A stretch of 64,000 nucleotides of DNA from Nonomuraea rhodomycinica (GCF_013363995.1 NZ_JABWGO010000018.1:37865-101864); one strand, 5' to 3'; positions 42,264 through 51,536 are shown, numbered from the stretch's first letter. Numbers and translations: made by a program. Notes: generated by a model not told the origin, from the letters alone.

Positions 42264-43643
42264 ATGAAACGCGTCGTGACCCCGCTCGCCGCGGCCCTCG
42301 CCTCGGCTGTCCTGCTGCACTTCGGCACCGGCCTGCACCCGGTGGCCTGGGTGACCTGGCTCGCCCCCCTGCCCGTCCTGTACGCCGCCCCCCGCGTGAC
42401 GGGCGGCGCGGCCTTCGCCGCGGGCGCCCTCGCCTGGCTCGGCGGCCAGCTGCAGATGTGGCCGTACTTCACCGGGTCCCTGGAGATGCCCGTCCCGGTG
42501 GCAGCCGGCCTCCTCGCCGGGCCGGCGCTGCTGTCCGGCCTCGGCGTGCTGCTCCACCGCTCGCTGCTGGCGCGGGGGCGGCCGCTGTCCGCCGTGCTCG
42601 CCGTGCCGGCGCTGTGGGTCGGCGTCGAGTACGTGATGGCGCTCGCCGGGCCTCACGGCGCCTGGTGGAGCCTGGCCTACACCCAGGCCGACGTGCTGCC
42701 CGTCCTGCAGACGGCCTCCGTCACCGGGGTGTGGGGCATCACCTTCCTGCTCCAGCTCGTGCCCGCCGCCGTGGCCGCGCTGCTCGCACCGGGCGCGACG
42801 CACCGGCTCCACGTCGCGGTGACCGCCGGCGCGCTGGCGGCGGCGGCCCTGGGGTACGGCTTCGCCCGGCTCGGCACCGGCCACGACGGCGAACGGCACC
42901 GCGAGGTCGCCCTGATCTCCACCGACGACCCCCGCGACACCACGCAATGGAACTCCCCGCAGGGGCGCGACCTGGTCCGCCGATACGGCGCGGCCATCGA
43001 CGCGGCCGCCGCCCGCGGCGCCGAGATCGCGGTGCTGCCGGAGAAGACGTTCGAGACGGCCACCACCCGCCTGCATCTGGCCAGGCCGGGAGTGGCGGTC
43101 GTCGCCGGCGCCGCGCTCGACGCCGGCGCGACACGGGCGAACACCGCGCTGGCCGACCCGTCTGGCGCCCGCTACGACAAGCACCACCTGATTCCCGGGC
43201 TGGAGTCGGAGTTCACGCCCGGACGCGCGCTGACCTTCCTCGACCGGACCACGACGGGCCTGATCATCTGCAAGGACCTCGACTTCCCCTGGCTGGTGCG
43301 GCGCTACCGCCAGGCCGGCGCGACCGCGCTGCTCGCCCCGGCCTGGGACTTCGACGACGACGCCTGGCTGCACAGCCGCATGGCGGTGGTCCGCGGGGTG
43401 GAGAGCGGGCTGTCGGTGGCCCGCGTGGCCCGCCAGGGCGTCCTCACGGTGAGCGACACCCGGGGACGGGTACTGGCCGAAGGCCGCAGCGGCAGGCCCG
43501 GGATGACCACGGTGTTCGCGGCGCTGCCGCAGCAGGGCGCCTCCACCCTCTACGCCGGTCTGGGCGACTGGGCCGCCTGGTCCTCCGTCGCGGTGCTGCT
43601 CGCCGCCCTCGTCCGGCTCCGCGCCCGTAGGGTGTGGCCATGA
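42264..43643 (+). CDS. Lnt-like membrane nitrilase (apolipoprotein N-acyltransferase family)
   Basis: A 459-residue protein with about six N-terminal membrane helices and a nitrilase-type domain from about residue 220. The catalytic triad is visible as Glu in AVLPEKTFE, Lys in YDKHHLIPGLE and Cys in GLIICKDLDFPW. This is the arrangement of Lnt, which adds the third acyl chain to lipoproteins. It is shorter and more divergent than the proteobacterial enzyme. Start ATG 42264. The stop overlaps the phosphatase start as ATGA. Confidence 0.85.
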   Translation: MKRVVTPLAAALASAVLLHFGTGLHPVAWVTWLAPLPVLYAAPRVTGGAAFAAGALAWLGGQLQMWPYFTGSLEMPVPVAAGLLAGPALLSGLGVLLHRSLLARGRPLSAVLAVPALWVGVEYVMALAGPHGAWWSLAYTQADVLPVLQTASVTGVWGITFLLQLVPAAVAALLAPGATHRLHVAVTAGALAAAALGYGFARLGTGHDGERHREVALISTDDPRDTTQWNSPQGRDLVRRYGAAIDAAAARGAEIAVLPEKTFETATTRLHLARPGVAVVAGAALDAGATRANTALADPSGARYDKHHLIPGLESEFTPGRALTFLDRTTTGLIICKDLDFPWLVRRYRQAGATALLAPAWDFDDDAWLHSRMAVVRGVESGLSVARVARQGVLTVSDTRGRVLAEGRSGRPGMTTVFAALPQQGASTLYAGLGDWAAWSSVAVLLAALVRLRARRVWP

Positions 43644-44278
43644 GTGATCGTGTCCGGCTGCTGTGCCTGCGCCACGCGGAGTCCGAGAACGTCACAGCCG
43701 GCGCCGCCGGCGCGCTGCCCTCCGCGCGGCTGACGGCGAAGGGCCGGCTGCAGGCCGCCGGAGCGGCGAGGCTCCTGATCGGCGAAGGGGTGACGCGGAT
43801 CTACGCCGGCACGGCCGTCCGGGCGCGCCAGACCGCCGACATCATGGCGCGAACGCTCGGGGTCGAGGTCGTCGCGCTGCGGGACCTGGCGGAGGTCCAT
43901 GTCGGCCGCGCGGAAGGGGCCGTCGATCCCGCCACCCGGGCGCGCACGGCGGCCGTTCTCCGCTCGTGGATCGTGGACGCGGACCTCGGGGAAGCGGTGG
44001 CCGACGGAGAGGACGGGCACGCGGTCACTGCGCGGATCGTCACCGCCCTCACCTCGATCGCCGCCGGGCACGCCGGCGGGACGGTCGCCGTGGTCGGGCA
44101 TGTGGCGAGCCTCACCACCGGTCTCAGCGCTCTGTGCGGGCTGGGCCGGCAGGTGTGGGGCGCGCCGCTCCCCCACGCGGTCCCGTTCGCCGTCGAGTAC
44201 GACGGACGCTCGTGGCAGTGCCTGTCGTGGCCGTCCCCGGCGGCCGCTCACGGGGTCACGGGCGCAGCAGGGTCTTGA
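43640..44278 (+). CDS. Histidine phosphatase family protein
   Basis: A 212-residue phosphoglycerate-mutase-like phosphatase. The phosphohistidine motif is LRHAES at residues 9-14, and the second catalytic His lies in VAVVGHVASL. The conserved Arg motif is TAVRARQTADIM. Translationally coupled to the Lnt-like gene. The substrate is unknown. Its end overlaps the converging alcohol dehydrogenase gene by 23 bp. Confidence 0.9.
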   Translation: MSDRVRLLCLRHAESENVTAGAAGALPSARLTAKGRLQAAGAARLLIGEGVTRIYAGTAVRARQTADIMARTLGVEVVALRDLAEVHVGRAEGAVDPATRARTAAVLRSWIVDADLGEAVADGEDGHAVTARIVTALTSIAAGHAGGTVAVVGHVASLTTGLSALCGLGRQVWGAPLPHAVPFAVEYDGRSWQCLSWPSPAAAHGVTGAAGS

Positions 44279-45278
44279 TGGCGCGGCGCTCGTCCATGGC
44301 CCGGTAGCCCTCGGCGGCCTCGTCCAGAGGGAGGGTGAGGTCGAAGACCCTGCCGGGGTTGATCTTGCGGTTGCAGATCAGGTCGATCAGCTCGGGCAGG
44401 TACTGCCGGACCGGCGCCGGACCGCCGTGCAGGTGGACCTGCGAGAAGAACAGCTCCTCCCCGGCCAGGGTGACGTCGTGGTTGACGCCGACGAAGCCGA
44501 TGTGCCCGCCGGGGCGGGTGGAGCGGATGGCCTGGTGCATCGACTGCTGGGTGCCGACCGCCTCGACGACCGAGTGGGCGCCCAGGCCGCCGGTCAGCTC
44601 CTTGATCTTCTGGATGCCCTCGTCGCCGCGCTCGGTGACGATGTCGGTGGCGCCGAACTCCAGGGCGAGTTTCTGCCGCGACTCGTGGCGGCTCATCGCG
44701 ATGACCCGTTCGGCGCCGAGCTGCCTGGCGGACAGCACGGCGAGCAGGCCGACCGCGCCGTCGCCGACGACCGCGACCGTCCTGCCGGGTCCCGCCTGGG
44801 CGGCCACCGCGCCGAACCAGCCGGTGCCGAGCACGTCGGAGGCGGCCAGGAGGTCGGGGATCAGGTCGGCGTCGGGCATGCCCGGGGTGGCGACGAGCGT
44901 GCCGTCGGCGTGCGGGATCCGCGCGCGCTCGGCCTGCGTCCCGACCGCGTTCATGAACACCCGCTCCACGCAGGAGGACGGGTAACCGGAGCGGCAGATC
45001 TCGCAGGTGCCGTCGGAGGAGACGAACGAGCCGACGACGAACTGGCCGGGCCGGACGTTCCTGACGTCGGCGCCGACCTCCTCGACGACGCCCACGTACT
45101 CATGACCCATGGGCGTCGCGCCCTCGACCGCATCGACGCCGCGGTAGGGCCACAGGTCCGAGCCGCAGACGCAGGTCGCGGCCAGCCGGATGATCGCGTC
45201 GGTCGGGGCGAGGATCTTCGGGTCCTCGCGCTGCTCCACCCGGACGTCGCCGGGGGCGTGCATCACTACGCCACGCAT
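44256..45278 (-). CDS. Zinc-dependent alcohol dehydrogenase family protein
   Basis: A 340-residue medium-chain dehydrogenase. Catalytic zinc ligands are in CVCGSDLWPYRG and MGHEYVGVVEEVG. The structural-zinc loop is shortened (GTCEICRSGYPSSC). The Rossmann fold starts at VAVVGDGAVGLLAV. ATG 45278 follows an AAGGAG site. It is divergent from an MmyB-type regulator gene, a common pairing in actinomycetes, and is likely controlled by it. The physiological substrate is unknown. Confidence 0.92.
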   Translation of the reverse strand: MRGVVMHAPGDVRVEQREDPKILAPTDAIIRLAATCVCGSDLWPYRGVDAVEGATPMGHEYVGVVEEVGADVRNVRPGQFVVGSFVSSDGTCEICRSGYPSSCVERVFMNAVGTQAERARIPHADGTLVATPGMPDADLIPDLLAASDVLGTGWFGAVAAQAGPGRTVAVVGDGAVGLLAVLSARQLGAERVIAMSRHESRQKLALEFGATDIVTERGDEGIQKIKELTGGLGAHSVVEAVGTQQSMHQAIRSTRPGGHIGFVGVNHDVTLAGEELFFSQVHLHGGPAPVRQYLPELIDLICNRKINPGRVFDLTLPLDEAAEGYRAMDERRAIKTLLRP

Positions 45279-45315
45279 CTCACGTACTCCTTGATCGGTG
45301 TGCGGGCAGTACGGT

Positions 45316-45379
45316 CCCTGCCAGTCAAAGCGCTGGTCAGGCGGGGAGGAAGGCACTGGCGAAAGGTGTACTGGCAGGG
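45316..45379. promoter_or_regulatory. ACTGGC-type repeats between ADH and MmyB-like regulator
   Basis: CCCTGCCAGT (45316-45325) and its exact complement ACTGGCAGGG (45370-45379) flank the promoter region, with a further CACTGGC at 45354-45360. They are plausible binding sites for the divergent XRE regulator. Confidence 0.45.
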
Positions 45380-45417
45380 CACCCCACCGGGATGGACGGC
45401 GGCCTAGCCTGGGGAGG

Positions 45418-46323
45418 GTGGACAACCGCAGTCAGATCCGTGAGTTCCTGACCTCCCGGCGCGCCAGGATCAGCCCGGAGCAGGCCAGGCTGCCCTCCTA
45501 CGGCACCCGCCGGGTCCCCGGGCTGCGCCGTTCCGAGGTCGCCCAGCTGGCCGGGGTGAGCGTGGAGTACTACTCCCGCCTGGAACGCGGCGACCTGTCG
45601 GGGGTCTCCGACCACGTCCTCGACGCGCTGGCCCGCGCGCTGCGGCTGAACGACGCCGAACGCACGCACCTGGAGGATCTCGCCCGCGCCGCGGGCCCCG
45701 GCCCGCGGCGGCGCCGCCGCCCCGCCCCGAACCAGGTGCGGCCCTCGGTGCAGCGGCTGCTGGACGCCATGACCGGCGCCCCGGCGTTCGTCATGAACGG
45801 CCGCGGCGACATCCTGGCCACCAACACCCTCGGCCGGGCCCTGTACGCGCCCATGATCGACGCGGCTCGCGGCGCCACCCCCAACCACGCCCGGTTCATC
45901 TTCCTCGACCCGCGCTCCCACCAGTTCTGGGGCGACTGGGAGCGCGCCGCCGACGACACCGTCGCCCTGCTGCACGCCCAGGCCGGCCGCGACCCCTACG
46001 ACAAGGACCTCACCGACCTGGTCGGCGAGCTGTCCACCCGCAGCGACGACTTCCGCACCCGCTGGGCCCGTCACGACGTCCGCCAGCACCACCTGGGCGC
46101 CAAGCCCTTCCACCACCCGGTCGTCGGTGACCTCCACCTGACCTACGAGTCCCTCGACCTGGCCGCCGACGGCCTCGTCCTGGTCGCCTACGGCACCGAA
46201 CCGGGCAGCGACTCCGAGGACAAGCTCCGCCTTCTCGCGAGCTGGGCCAGCACGCCCGACCGCGACCGGCGCGCGGCGTCCCACGCCACGGACGCGGCCG
46301 ACCCGCTGGGCGGCGGGTCCTGA
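45418..46323 (+). CDS. XRE family regulator with MmyB-like ligand-binding domain
   Basis: A 301-residue regulator. The N-terminal helix-turn-helix is RVPGLRRSEVAQLAGVSVEY then YSRLERGDLSGVS, about residues 30-75. The C-terminal part matches the MmyB-like domain (APAFVMNGRGDILATNTLGR, FLDPRSHQFWGDWERAAD, HDVRQHHLGAKPFHHPVVGD). In this family the domain is thought to bind a lipid-like ligand. GTG 45418 follows GGGGAGG. Divergent from the alcohol dehydrogenase gene. Confidence 0.92.
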   Translation: MDNRSQIREFLTSRRARISPEQARLPSYGTRRVPGLRRSEVAQLAGVSVEYYSRLERGDLSGVSDHVLDALARALRLNDAERTHLEDLARAAGPGPRRRRRPAPNQVRPSVQRLLDAMTGAPAFVMNGRGDILATNTLGRALYAPMIDAARGATPNHARFIFLDPRSHQFWGDWERAADDTVALLHAQAGRDPYDKDLTDLVGELSTRSDDFRTRWARHDVRQHHLGAKPFHHPVVGDLHLTYESLDLAADGLVLVAYGTEPGSDSEDKLRLLASWASTPDRDRRAASHATDAADPLGGGS

Positions 46324-46372
46324 GGCTCCGGTACGGCATCCTTCCCGTGATCATGCGGTTAGCCTCGGTCGC

Positions 46373-47263
46373 ATGGTGTTCGACTCCGTTCAGCTGGATC
46401 TTCAGCCCTATGCCGGGTTCGACATGAGTCGCTACGTCCGGCGGACCCACTGCAGCTGGGAGGACCTCGGCTGGCAGTCCCTGCTCGCGCAACGGTTCGA
46501 CCACGTCCCGGTGGTGGAGGACATGGAGCTGCCGGCCGCGGCGGACCTGCACCTGATCCTGCCCGTAGAAGGCCGGACTGTGATCGAGACGCGTACCGAC
46601 GGCCGGTGGAGCCGTCACACCTGGGCGCCGGGGCGGCTCGAACTCGGCGTCCCGGACCGGCCCGCCCTCCGCCGCTATCGCGCGGACGGCCCCTTGCGCA
46701 GCGTGCAGATCCACCTCCCGCGCGGCACCGTCGAACGGACCGCGGAGCACTTGGGTGGCCGCGCGGTGGACTACGCGAGCATGGCGGCGTCCGTGGCCGC
46801 CGGCGATCCGCTGATCGAGGAGACCGTCCGCGCCGTCGGCTCCGCGGACGAGGCCGGAGACCTGTACGCCGAGTCCGCGGCCGCCTTCCTGGCCGTGCAC
46901 CTGCTCACCCGCCATTCCCGGCGGCCCGCCGGACCGGCGCCGGCGCGGGAGGACGCCCGCGTCCGCGCGGCGATCGCCCTCATGCGCGACCGGCTGGCCG
47001 AACCGCTCACCCTGGCCGACATCGCGGACGAGGTGTACCTCAGCGTCTATCACCTGGTGCGGGTGTTCAGCGCGGCGACCGGACAGACGCCCCACCGGTT
47101 CCTCGTCCGGCTGCGGATCGAGAAGGCGCAAGGCCTGTTGCGGGACACCGACCTCACGGTCGCCCAGATCGCGCCGCTCTGCGGCTTCGCCAGTCCCGGT
47201 GCGCTGTCGACGGCCTTCCTGCGGCACACCGGCGTGCGGCCCTCGGCGTATCGCAATTCCTGA
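46373..47263 (+). CDS. AraC family transcriptional regulator
   Basis: A 296-residue regulator with an N-terminal AraC-type ligand domain (about 1-180) and a C-terminal double helix-turn-helix (LTLADIADEVYLSVYHLVRV, AQIAPLCGFASPGALSTAFL, RHTGVRPSAYRNS). It is directly upstream of the epoxide hydrolase gene on the same strand, with a 60-bp gap, and may activate it. Confidence 0.9.
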   Translation: MVFDSVQLDLQPYAGFDMSRYVRRTHCSWEDLGWQSLLAQRFDHVPVVEDMELPAAADLHLILPVEGRTVIETRTDGRWSRHTWAPGRLELGVPDRPALRRYRADGPLRSVQIHLPRGTVERTAEHLGGRAVDYASMAASVAAGDPLIEETVRAVGSADEAGDLYAESAAAFLAVHLLTRHSRRPAGPAPAREDARVRAAIALMRDRLAEPLTLADIADEVYLSVYHLVRVFSAATGQTPHRFLVRLRIEKAQGLLRDTDLTVAQIAPLCGFASPGALSTAFLRHTGVRPSAYRNS

Positions 47264-47323
47264 CCGCTTTCCCGGCAATCGCCGGCATGGATCAGGGGGC
47301 GGCTCGTTTCTAGGGTTTCCACC

Positions 47324-48526
47324 ATGTCTGGAAATACGGCGAGAACGCCTGAAATCGAGCCCTTTTCCGTACGCATTCCCGAACGGGACCTGGAGGACCT
47401 GCGGGCTCGGCTGGACGCGGTCCGGCTCCCCGAGCCGGAGACGGTGCCGGACGCCACGCAGGGCATCGAGCTGGATCGGCTGAGAACACTGCTGGACGCC
47501 TGGCGGCGGCACGACTGGCGGGCCAGGGAGCGGCAGTGGAACGCGATCCCGCAGCACCGCGTGCGCCTCGACGGCCTGCGCATCGCGTTCTGGCACGTGC
47601 GCTCGCCCGAGCCCACGGCGCTCCCCCTGCTGCTGACCCACGGCTGGCCGGGCTCCGTCCTCGAGTTCGAGAACGTCCTCGGGCCGCTCAGCGACCCGGT
47701 CGCCCACGGCGGTTCCGCGAGCGACGCCTTCCACGTCGTCGTCCCGGCCCTGCCGGGGTTCGGCTTCAGCGACCGTCCCCGCGAGCGCGGCTGGCACCCC
47801 GGCCGCACGGCGCGGGCGTGGGCCGAGCTGATGACCGTGCTCGGCTACGAGCGGTTCGGCGCGCACGGCGGGGACTGGGGCGCGTTCGTCAGCACCGAAC
47901 TGGCGCGCCTGGCGCCCGAGCGCGTCGCCGGCCTGCACCTGACGATGCCCGTCGCCTCTCCCCTGCCGGAGGACCGGATCTCGCCGGACCCTGCGGAACG
48001 GCGCATGCTGGAGCGGCGCGACCTGCACCTCGCCGACGGATACGGCTTCGGGATGATCATGAGCACGCGCCCGCAGACGCTCGGCTACTCCCTGCTCGAC
48101 TCCCCCGCCGGCCTGGCGGCGTGGCTCGGCGAGAAGTTCGCCGCCTACTCCGACACCCGTCCGGAGGCCGGCGGCGGGGTGAGCGTGTCGCAGCAGGTGG
48201 ACGACATCGCCCTGTACTGGCTGACCGGGACCGGCGCCTCCAGCGCCCGCTGGTACTGGGAGGCCATGCGGTGGGTGCCACGCGGCGCCGAGGAGGAGAA
48301 CGCGCTGCCGGTGACGGTGCCGACCGCCTGTTCGCTGTTCCCGGCCGAGCCGTGGCCGACCGCCCGGCGCTGGGCCGAGCGCCGCTACCACGACCTGCGC
48401 TCATGGCACGAGCTGGACCGCGGCGGCCACTTCCCCGGTCTGGAACAGCCGGACCTCCTGGTCTCCGAGATCAGGAGCGCGTTCCGCCACGCCCGGACGA
48501 CGACCACGGGGGCAAGCCGTCGCTGA
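47324..48526 (+). CDS. Epoxide hydrolase family protein (N-terminal EHN domain)
   Basis: A 400-residue alpha/beta hydrolase like microsomal epoxide hydrolases. The EHN domain (FSVRIPERDLEDLRARLDAV) precedes the catalytic core with oxyanion motif THGWPGS, nucleophile Asp in HGGDWGAF, and catalytic His in DRGGHFPGLEQP. It should open epoxides to diols. The real substrate is unknown. Its 3' end overlaps the decayed transporter remnant on the other strand. Confidence 0.93.
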   Translation: MSGNTARTPEIEPFSVRIPERDLEDLRARLDAVRLPEPETVPDATQGIELDRLRTLLDAWRRHDWRARERQWNAIPQHRVRLDGLRIAFWHVRSPEPTALPLLLTHGWPGSVLEFENVLGPLSDPVAHGGSASDAFHVVVPALPGFGFSDRPRERGWHPGRTARAWAELMTVLGYERFGAHGGDWGAFVSTELARLAPERVAGLHLTMPVASPLPEDRISPDPAERRMLERRDLHLADGYGFGMIMSTRPQTLGYSLLDSPAGLAAWLGEKFAAYSDTRPEAGGGVSVSQQVDDIALYWLTGTGASSARWYWEAMRWVPRGAEEENALPVTVPTACSLFPAEPWPTARRWAERRYHDLRSWHELDRGGHFPGLEQPDLLVSEIRSAFRHARTTTTGASRR

Positions 48527-48735
48527 CCTCGTCGTGGGCCGCGGGCACCGGGTCGTCGCGCCGGCCGGCGCGCAGGCCGAAGGCGGAGACCGCCGCCCCC
48601 AGCAGCACCATGGCCACCGGGACGACGAGCGCGGTCCGGTAGGCGCCCAGCACCGCGCCCGGTGAGCCGCCGGCCAGGCCCTGCTCCGTAGGCGACGATC
48701 GCCGGCAGGAAGCCGCCGAAGGCGGCAGGTATTCG
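48471..48735 (-). pseudogene. Remnant of an MFS transporter C-terminus
   Basis: Two membrane-helix fragments lie in different frames: FGGFLPAIVAYG, then after a frameshift GAVLGAYRTALVVPVAMVLL and GAAVSAFGLRAGRR. This looks like the last two or three helices of a major-facilitator transporter. No start or remaining helices are found upstream, so it is a relic. The exact family is uncertain. Confidence 0.45.
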
Positions 48736-48769
48736 CGGACGTCGTCACCCACGACCGCCTCGCTAAGAG

Positions 48770-48988
48770 TGGAAGGCGATGTGCCGGCTCAGCGAGTGGT
48801 AGGTGGGCGCGTCGATCGCGGGCTCGGGCAGCGGCAGGTCGAGGTCCCGGCGTGCCGCTGCCGCCGGTCACGTAGTGGATGCGGACACCGTCCACGTCGG
48901 AGAACCCGTGCCGGAAGTGGTGCCGAGCCGGGGGTCGTCGCGCGGGGCGGAGGGAGCGGCGCGGGGACGGACGAGTTGCGGTGATCAT
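48770..48988 (-). pseudogene. Truncated alpha/beta hydrolase N-terminus
   Basis: The frame begins MITATRPSPRRSLR and reaches FRHGFSDVDGVRIHYVTGGS, the usual first strands of an alpha/beta hydrolase. It then breaks where the oxyanion HG motif should follow. The next bases read, in another frame, as an unrelated protein end (LPLPEPAIDAPTYHSLSRHI). I interpret this as a deletion junction between two former genes. Confidence 0.45.
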
Positions 48989-49066
48989 GTGGTCCTGTCC
49001 GGAGAGGATCGGGAGAGGGCGGGCCCGTCCCGAGGAGAAGGCGGGCGCGTCCCGGGGAGAGACGGG

Positions 49067-49555
49067 TCAGCGCCCGGTCGCGCCGTCGATCAGTTCGCGG
49101 ATGATGTCCGCGTGGCCCGCGTGGCGGCCGGTCTCCTCGATCATGTGGGTGAGGGCCCAGCGGAGGCTGGGAGCGGGGCGCCCCGGCCGCGGCCGAGGGA
49201 CCGGCGCGCCGGGATCGGCGCACCCGTCGAGCAGTTCGTTCGCACGCCCGACCGTCTCCCGGTAGCGGGCGACGACGTCGGCCACGCTGTCCTCCGGCGC
49301 GGCCTGGAACGTCGCCTGCCAGTCGGTGACGTCGTCGCCGAGGAACATCGAGCGTTCGACGAAGGTCAGGTGGTTGAGCAGGCCGAGCAGGTTCGTGCCC
49401 GACGGCACGGCGGCTGCTCGCGCCTGGGGTTCCGGGGCGCCCTCGACCTTCGCGGCGATCGAGGTGCGGAGGTAGTCGAGGAACGCGCGCAGGGTCTCGG
49501 CCTCGCCGCCTCCGGTGCGGGGCGGCGGACGGTCGCGGGACGTGGTGGCGGGCAC
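49067..49555 (-). CDS. DinB family protein (DUF664)
   Basis: A 162-residue four-helix-bundle protein of the DinB superfamily, DUF664 branch. The likely metal-binding histidines are in LGLLNHLTFVERSM and in HMIEETGRHAGHADIIRELI. Several actinobacterial members are mycothiol-dependent transferases or isomerases (family knowledge), which suits an organism with mca. ATG 49555. It follows the frameshifted methyltransferase on the same strand. Confidence 0.9.
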   Translation of the reverse strand: MPATTSRDRPPPRTGGGEAETLRAFLDYLRTSIAAKVEGAPEPQARAAAVPSGTNLLGLLNHLTFVERSMFLGDDVTDWQATFQAAPEDSVADVVARYRETVGRANELLDGCADPGAPVPRPRPGRPAPSLRWALTHMIEETGRHAGHADIIRELIDGATGR

Positions 49556-49597
49556 GGCGGTTTCCTTCCTTCGCAGGGGGCTGGTTCGGTCGCCGGG

Positions 49598-50213
49598 TCA
49601 GGCGGTGCGCCGGACGAGCAGGACGTGGTCGATGACCTCGGCGGTGCGCCCGCCCGGTCCGGTGGCGATCCGGCGGGGCGTGTCCGCCCGCTCCACCGTC
49701 CAGGTCGCCGGATCCAGGTCGAGCCCCGCGGCGACCTCCAGCGGGCCCGGATACCGGACGCCGGGGTCCTGGTTCCACGACCACGGCGCGGCCGAACCGT
49801 GGTCGACGACCAGCAGCCGCCCGCCCAGGTGCAGGGCGTGCGCGGCGGAGCGCAGCACGGTCGTCCTGTCGAGGTCGCAGGTAGTGGGCGCACACCAGGT
49901 CGAACCGGCCGCGCGGGAAGGACTGCTGCAGGTCGTGCCGTACGGCGGCTACCCGGTCGCCCAGGCCGCGCGAACGCGCGAGGGCGGCGAGCCGCCCGAC
50001 CGCCACGGCGGAGACGTCGCAGGCGGTGACGTGCCATCCCTGGCCGGCGAGCCACAGCGCGTCGCCGCCGTCGCCGCATCCGAGGTCCAGCGCGTCGCCG
50101 GGCGGCCGGCCCGTCATCGTCTCGGTGAGGCGCGCGTTCGGCCGCGGGTCGCCGGCCGCCGGCCGGGCCGCGTGGACGCCGTCCCAGAACGTGACCGCAT
50201 CGGTGGTGCTCAT
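49598..50213 (-). pseudogene. Frameshifted class I SAM methyltransferase
   Basis: The first frame starts MSTTDAVTFWDGVHAARPAA at 50213 and holds motif I ALDLGCGDGGDALWLA, ending in RFDLVCAHYL. From about 49880 the reading continues one frame over as DLDRTTVLRSAAHALHLGGR and ends with the family-typical WTVERADTPRR. A few codons are also missing at the junction. The result is a two-piece gene that cannot make the full enzyme, unless this is a sequencing error. Confidence 0.75.
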
Positions 50214-50245
50214 CAAGGCTCCTTCTGTCGGTGTGCGCTCAGTCT

Positions 50246-50293
50246 TGCCAGGAACGCCACGACCTGGCACAGAATCTTGCGGTTCTGGCAAGA
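50246..50293. promoter_or_regulatory. Operator-like dyads between methyltransferase and XRE-cupin genes
   Basis: TGCCAGG-N10-CCTGGCA (50246-50269) is followed by TCTTGC-N7-GCAAGA (50275-50293). Each site contains CTTGCCAG followed by AAC within one or two bases, in opposite orientations. The second ends 8 bp before the XRE start, as for an autoregulated repressor. Confidence 0.55.
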
Positions 50294-50300
50294 TGGCCTG

Positions 50301-50876
50301 GTGGATCGCGAAACGGACGACGTGCTGGACGCGGTGGGGCCGCGGCTTCGTGCGCTGCGTCGTGACCGCGGCATCACGCTCGCCGCCCTCGCGGCGACGA
50401 CCGGCGTGTCGGAGAGCACCCTGTCCCGGCTGGAGAGCGGGCAGCGCCGGGCGACCCTGGAGCTGCTGCTGCCGCTGGCCCGTACCTACGACGTTCCGCT
50501 GGACGAGCTGGTCGGCGCCCCGCGCACCGGCGACCCCCGGATACACCTCAAGCCGATCAGCCGGTTCGGGATGACCTTCATCCCCCTGTCCAGGCGGCCG
50601 GGCGGGGTGCACGCGTTCAAGATGATCATCCCTGCCCGGCCGCGACCGCTCGAACCGACCCCGCAGACTCACGAAGGCTTCGAATGGCTGTACGTGCTCA
50701 ACGGGCGCCTGCGGCTCGTCCTCGGCGAGCGCGACCTGACGTTGCCGCCGGGCGAGGCAGCCGAGTTCGACACGTCCGTGCCGCACTGGCTGGGCAGCGC
50801 CGATGGCGGCGTGGTGGAGCTCCTGATCCTGTTCGGCCTGCAAGGGGTGCGTTTGCACGTACGCGCCGACAGGTGA
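50301..50876 (+). CDS. XRE family regulator with cupin domain
   Basis: A 191-residue regulator: helix-turn-helix GITLAALAATTGVSESTLSR at about residues 25-45 and a C-terminal cupin barrel (THEGFEWLYVLNGRLRLVLG, LPPGEAAEFDTSVPHW). GTG 50301 has no clear ribosome binding site and may be leaderless. Divergent from the methyltransferase-DinB pair and probably its regulator. Confidence 0.9.
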   Translation: MDRETDDVLDAVGPRLRALRRDRGITLAALAATTGVSESTLSRLESGQRRATLELLLPLARTYDVPLDELVGAPRTGDPRIHLKPISRFGMTFIPLSRRPGGVHAFKMIIPARPRPLEPTPQTHEGFEWLYVLNGRLRLVLGERDLTLPPGEAAEFDTSVPHWLGSADGGVVELLILFGLQGVRLHVRADR

Positions 50877-50951
50877 TCAACGGCGGGGGCTCGGCGGGTC
50901 CGCCATGAAGGATCCTCTCCTCTCGAGCGACCAACGGGACGGCGGCGACGG

Positions 50952-51536
50952 TCATCGCCGCATCCTCGGATCGTGGGTGGGGTCGGCGTACATCGGCGGG
51001 CAGCCGCGGTCGGCGGCTCGGGGGCGCAGTTCGTAGTGCCAGGGCTCGTTCCGGTAGACCTGGCACAGCCCGTGGTCGGCGCCGTGCCTGGACAGCCACG
51101 CCGTGGCGGCCGAGGGGCCGAGGTCGACGGCGTCCCCGGACACGTGGGCGGACTTGTCCGGTCTGGCCACCCATCGGGCGGCTTCCTCTTCCGAGCCGTA
51201 CTGGGAGACGGCATCGCGAAGCAGCTGTTCCTGGTACCGCTCAGAACGCCATCCACTGTTGACGTGGAACTGCACGCCGTCCTCGGCGGCGTCGGCCGCG
51301 GCTCGGCGCAGGGCCTTGAGCAGGCGCGGATCGAGCTTGGCCACAGCCGGGAACTCGCCGTCGAAGACGGTCACGCCGTCGGGGACGACGCCGTCAGCCT
51401 CGCCGGGAGCGCCCGGTCGCGCGCCGACGACGATCGCAGCGATGACCACGACGACCACGACGAGCACGATGACCACTGGCAGGCCGGCGAGCGCCGGCGA
51501 GCGGGCTTCTGTTCGCGCTGGTGTGTGAAGGCTCAT
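50952..51536 (-). CDS. vanY: VanY(N)-like D-alanyl-D-alanine carboxypeptidase (M15)
   Basis: A 194-residue membrane-anchored zinc peptidase. One membrane helix spans about 19-38. The catalytic domain has NSGWRSERYQ, the zinc ligands H131 and D138 in SAHVSGDAVDLG, catalytic E164 and third ligand H167 in EPWHYEL. This is the size and layout of VanYn of Nonomuraea, which trims terminal D-Ala and gives moderate glycopeptide resistance. No vanHAX genes are present here. A VanS/VanR-like pair lies directly upstream on the same strand. Confidence 0.9.
   Translation of the reverse strand: MSLHTPARTEARSPALAGLPVVIVLVVVVVVIAAIVVGARPGAPGEADGVVPDGVTVFDGEFPAVAKLDPRLLKALRRAAADAAEDGVQFHVNSGWRSERYQEQLLRDAVSQYGSEEEAARWVARPDKSAHVSGDAVDLGPSAATAWLSRHGADHGLCQVYRNEPWHYELRPRAADRGCPPMYADPTHDPRMRR

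Noticed and set aside
49860..49900. Programmed ribosomal frameshifting in the methyltransferase gene.
   Set aside because: There is no slippery heptamer, and several codons are missing at the junction compared with the family pattern, so a mutation fits better.
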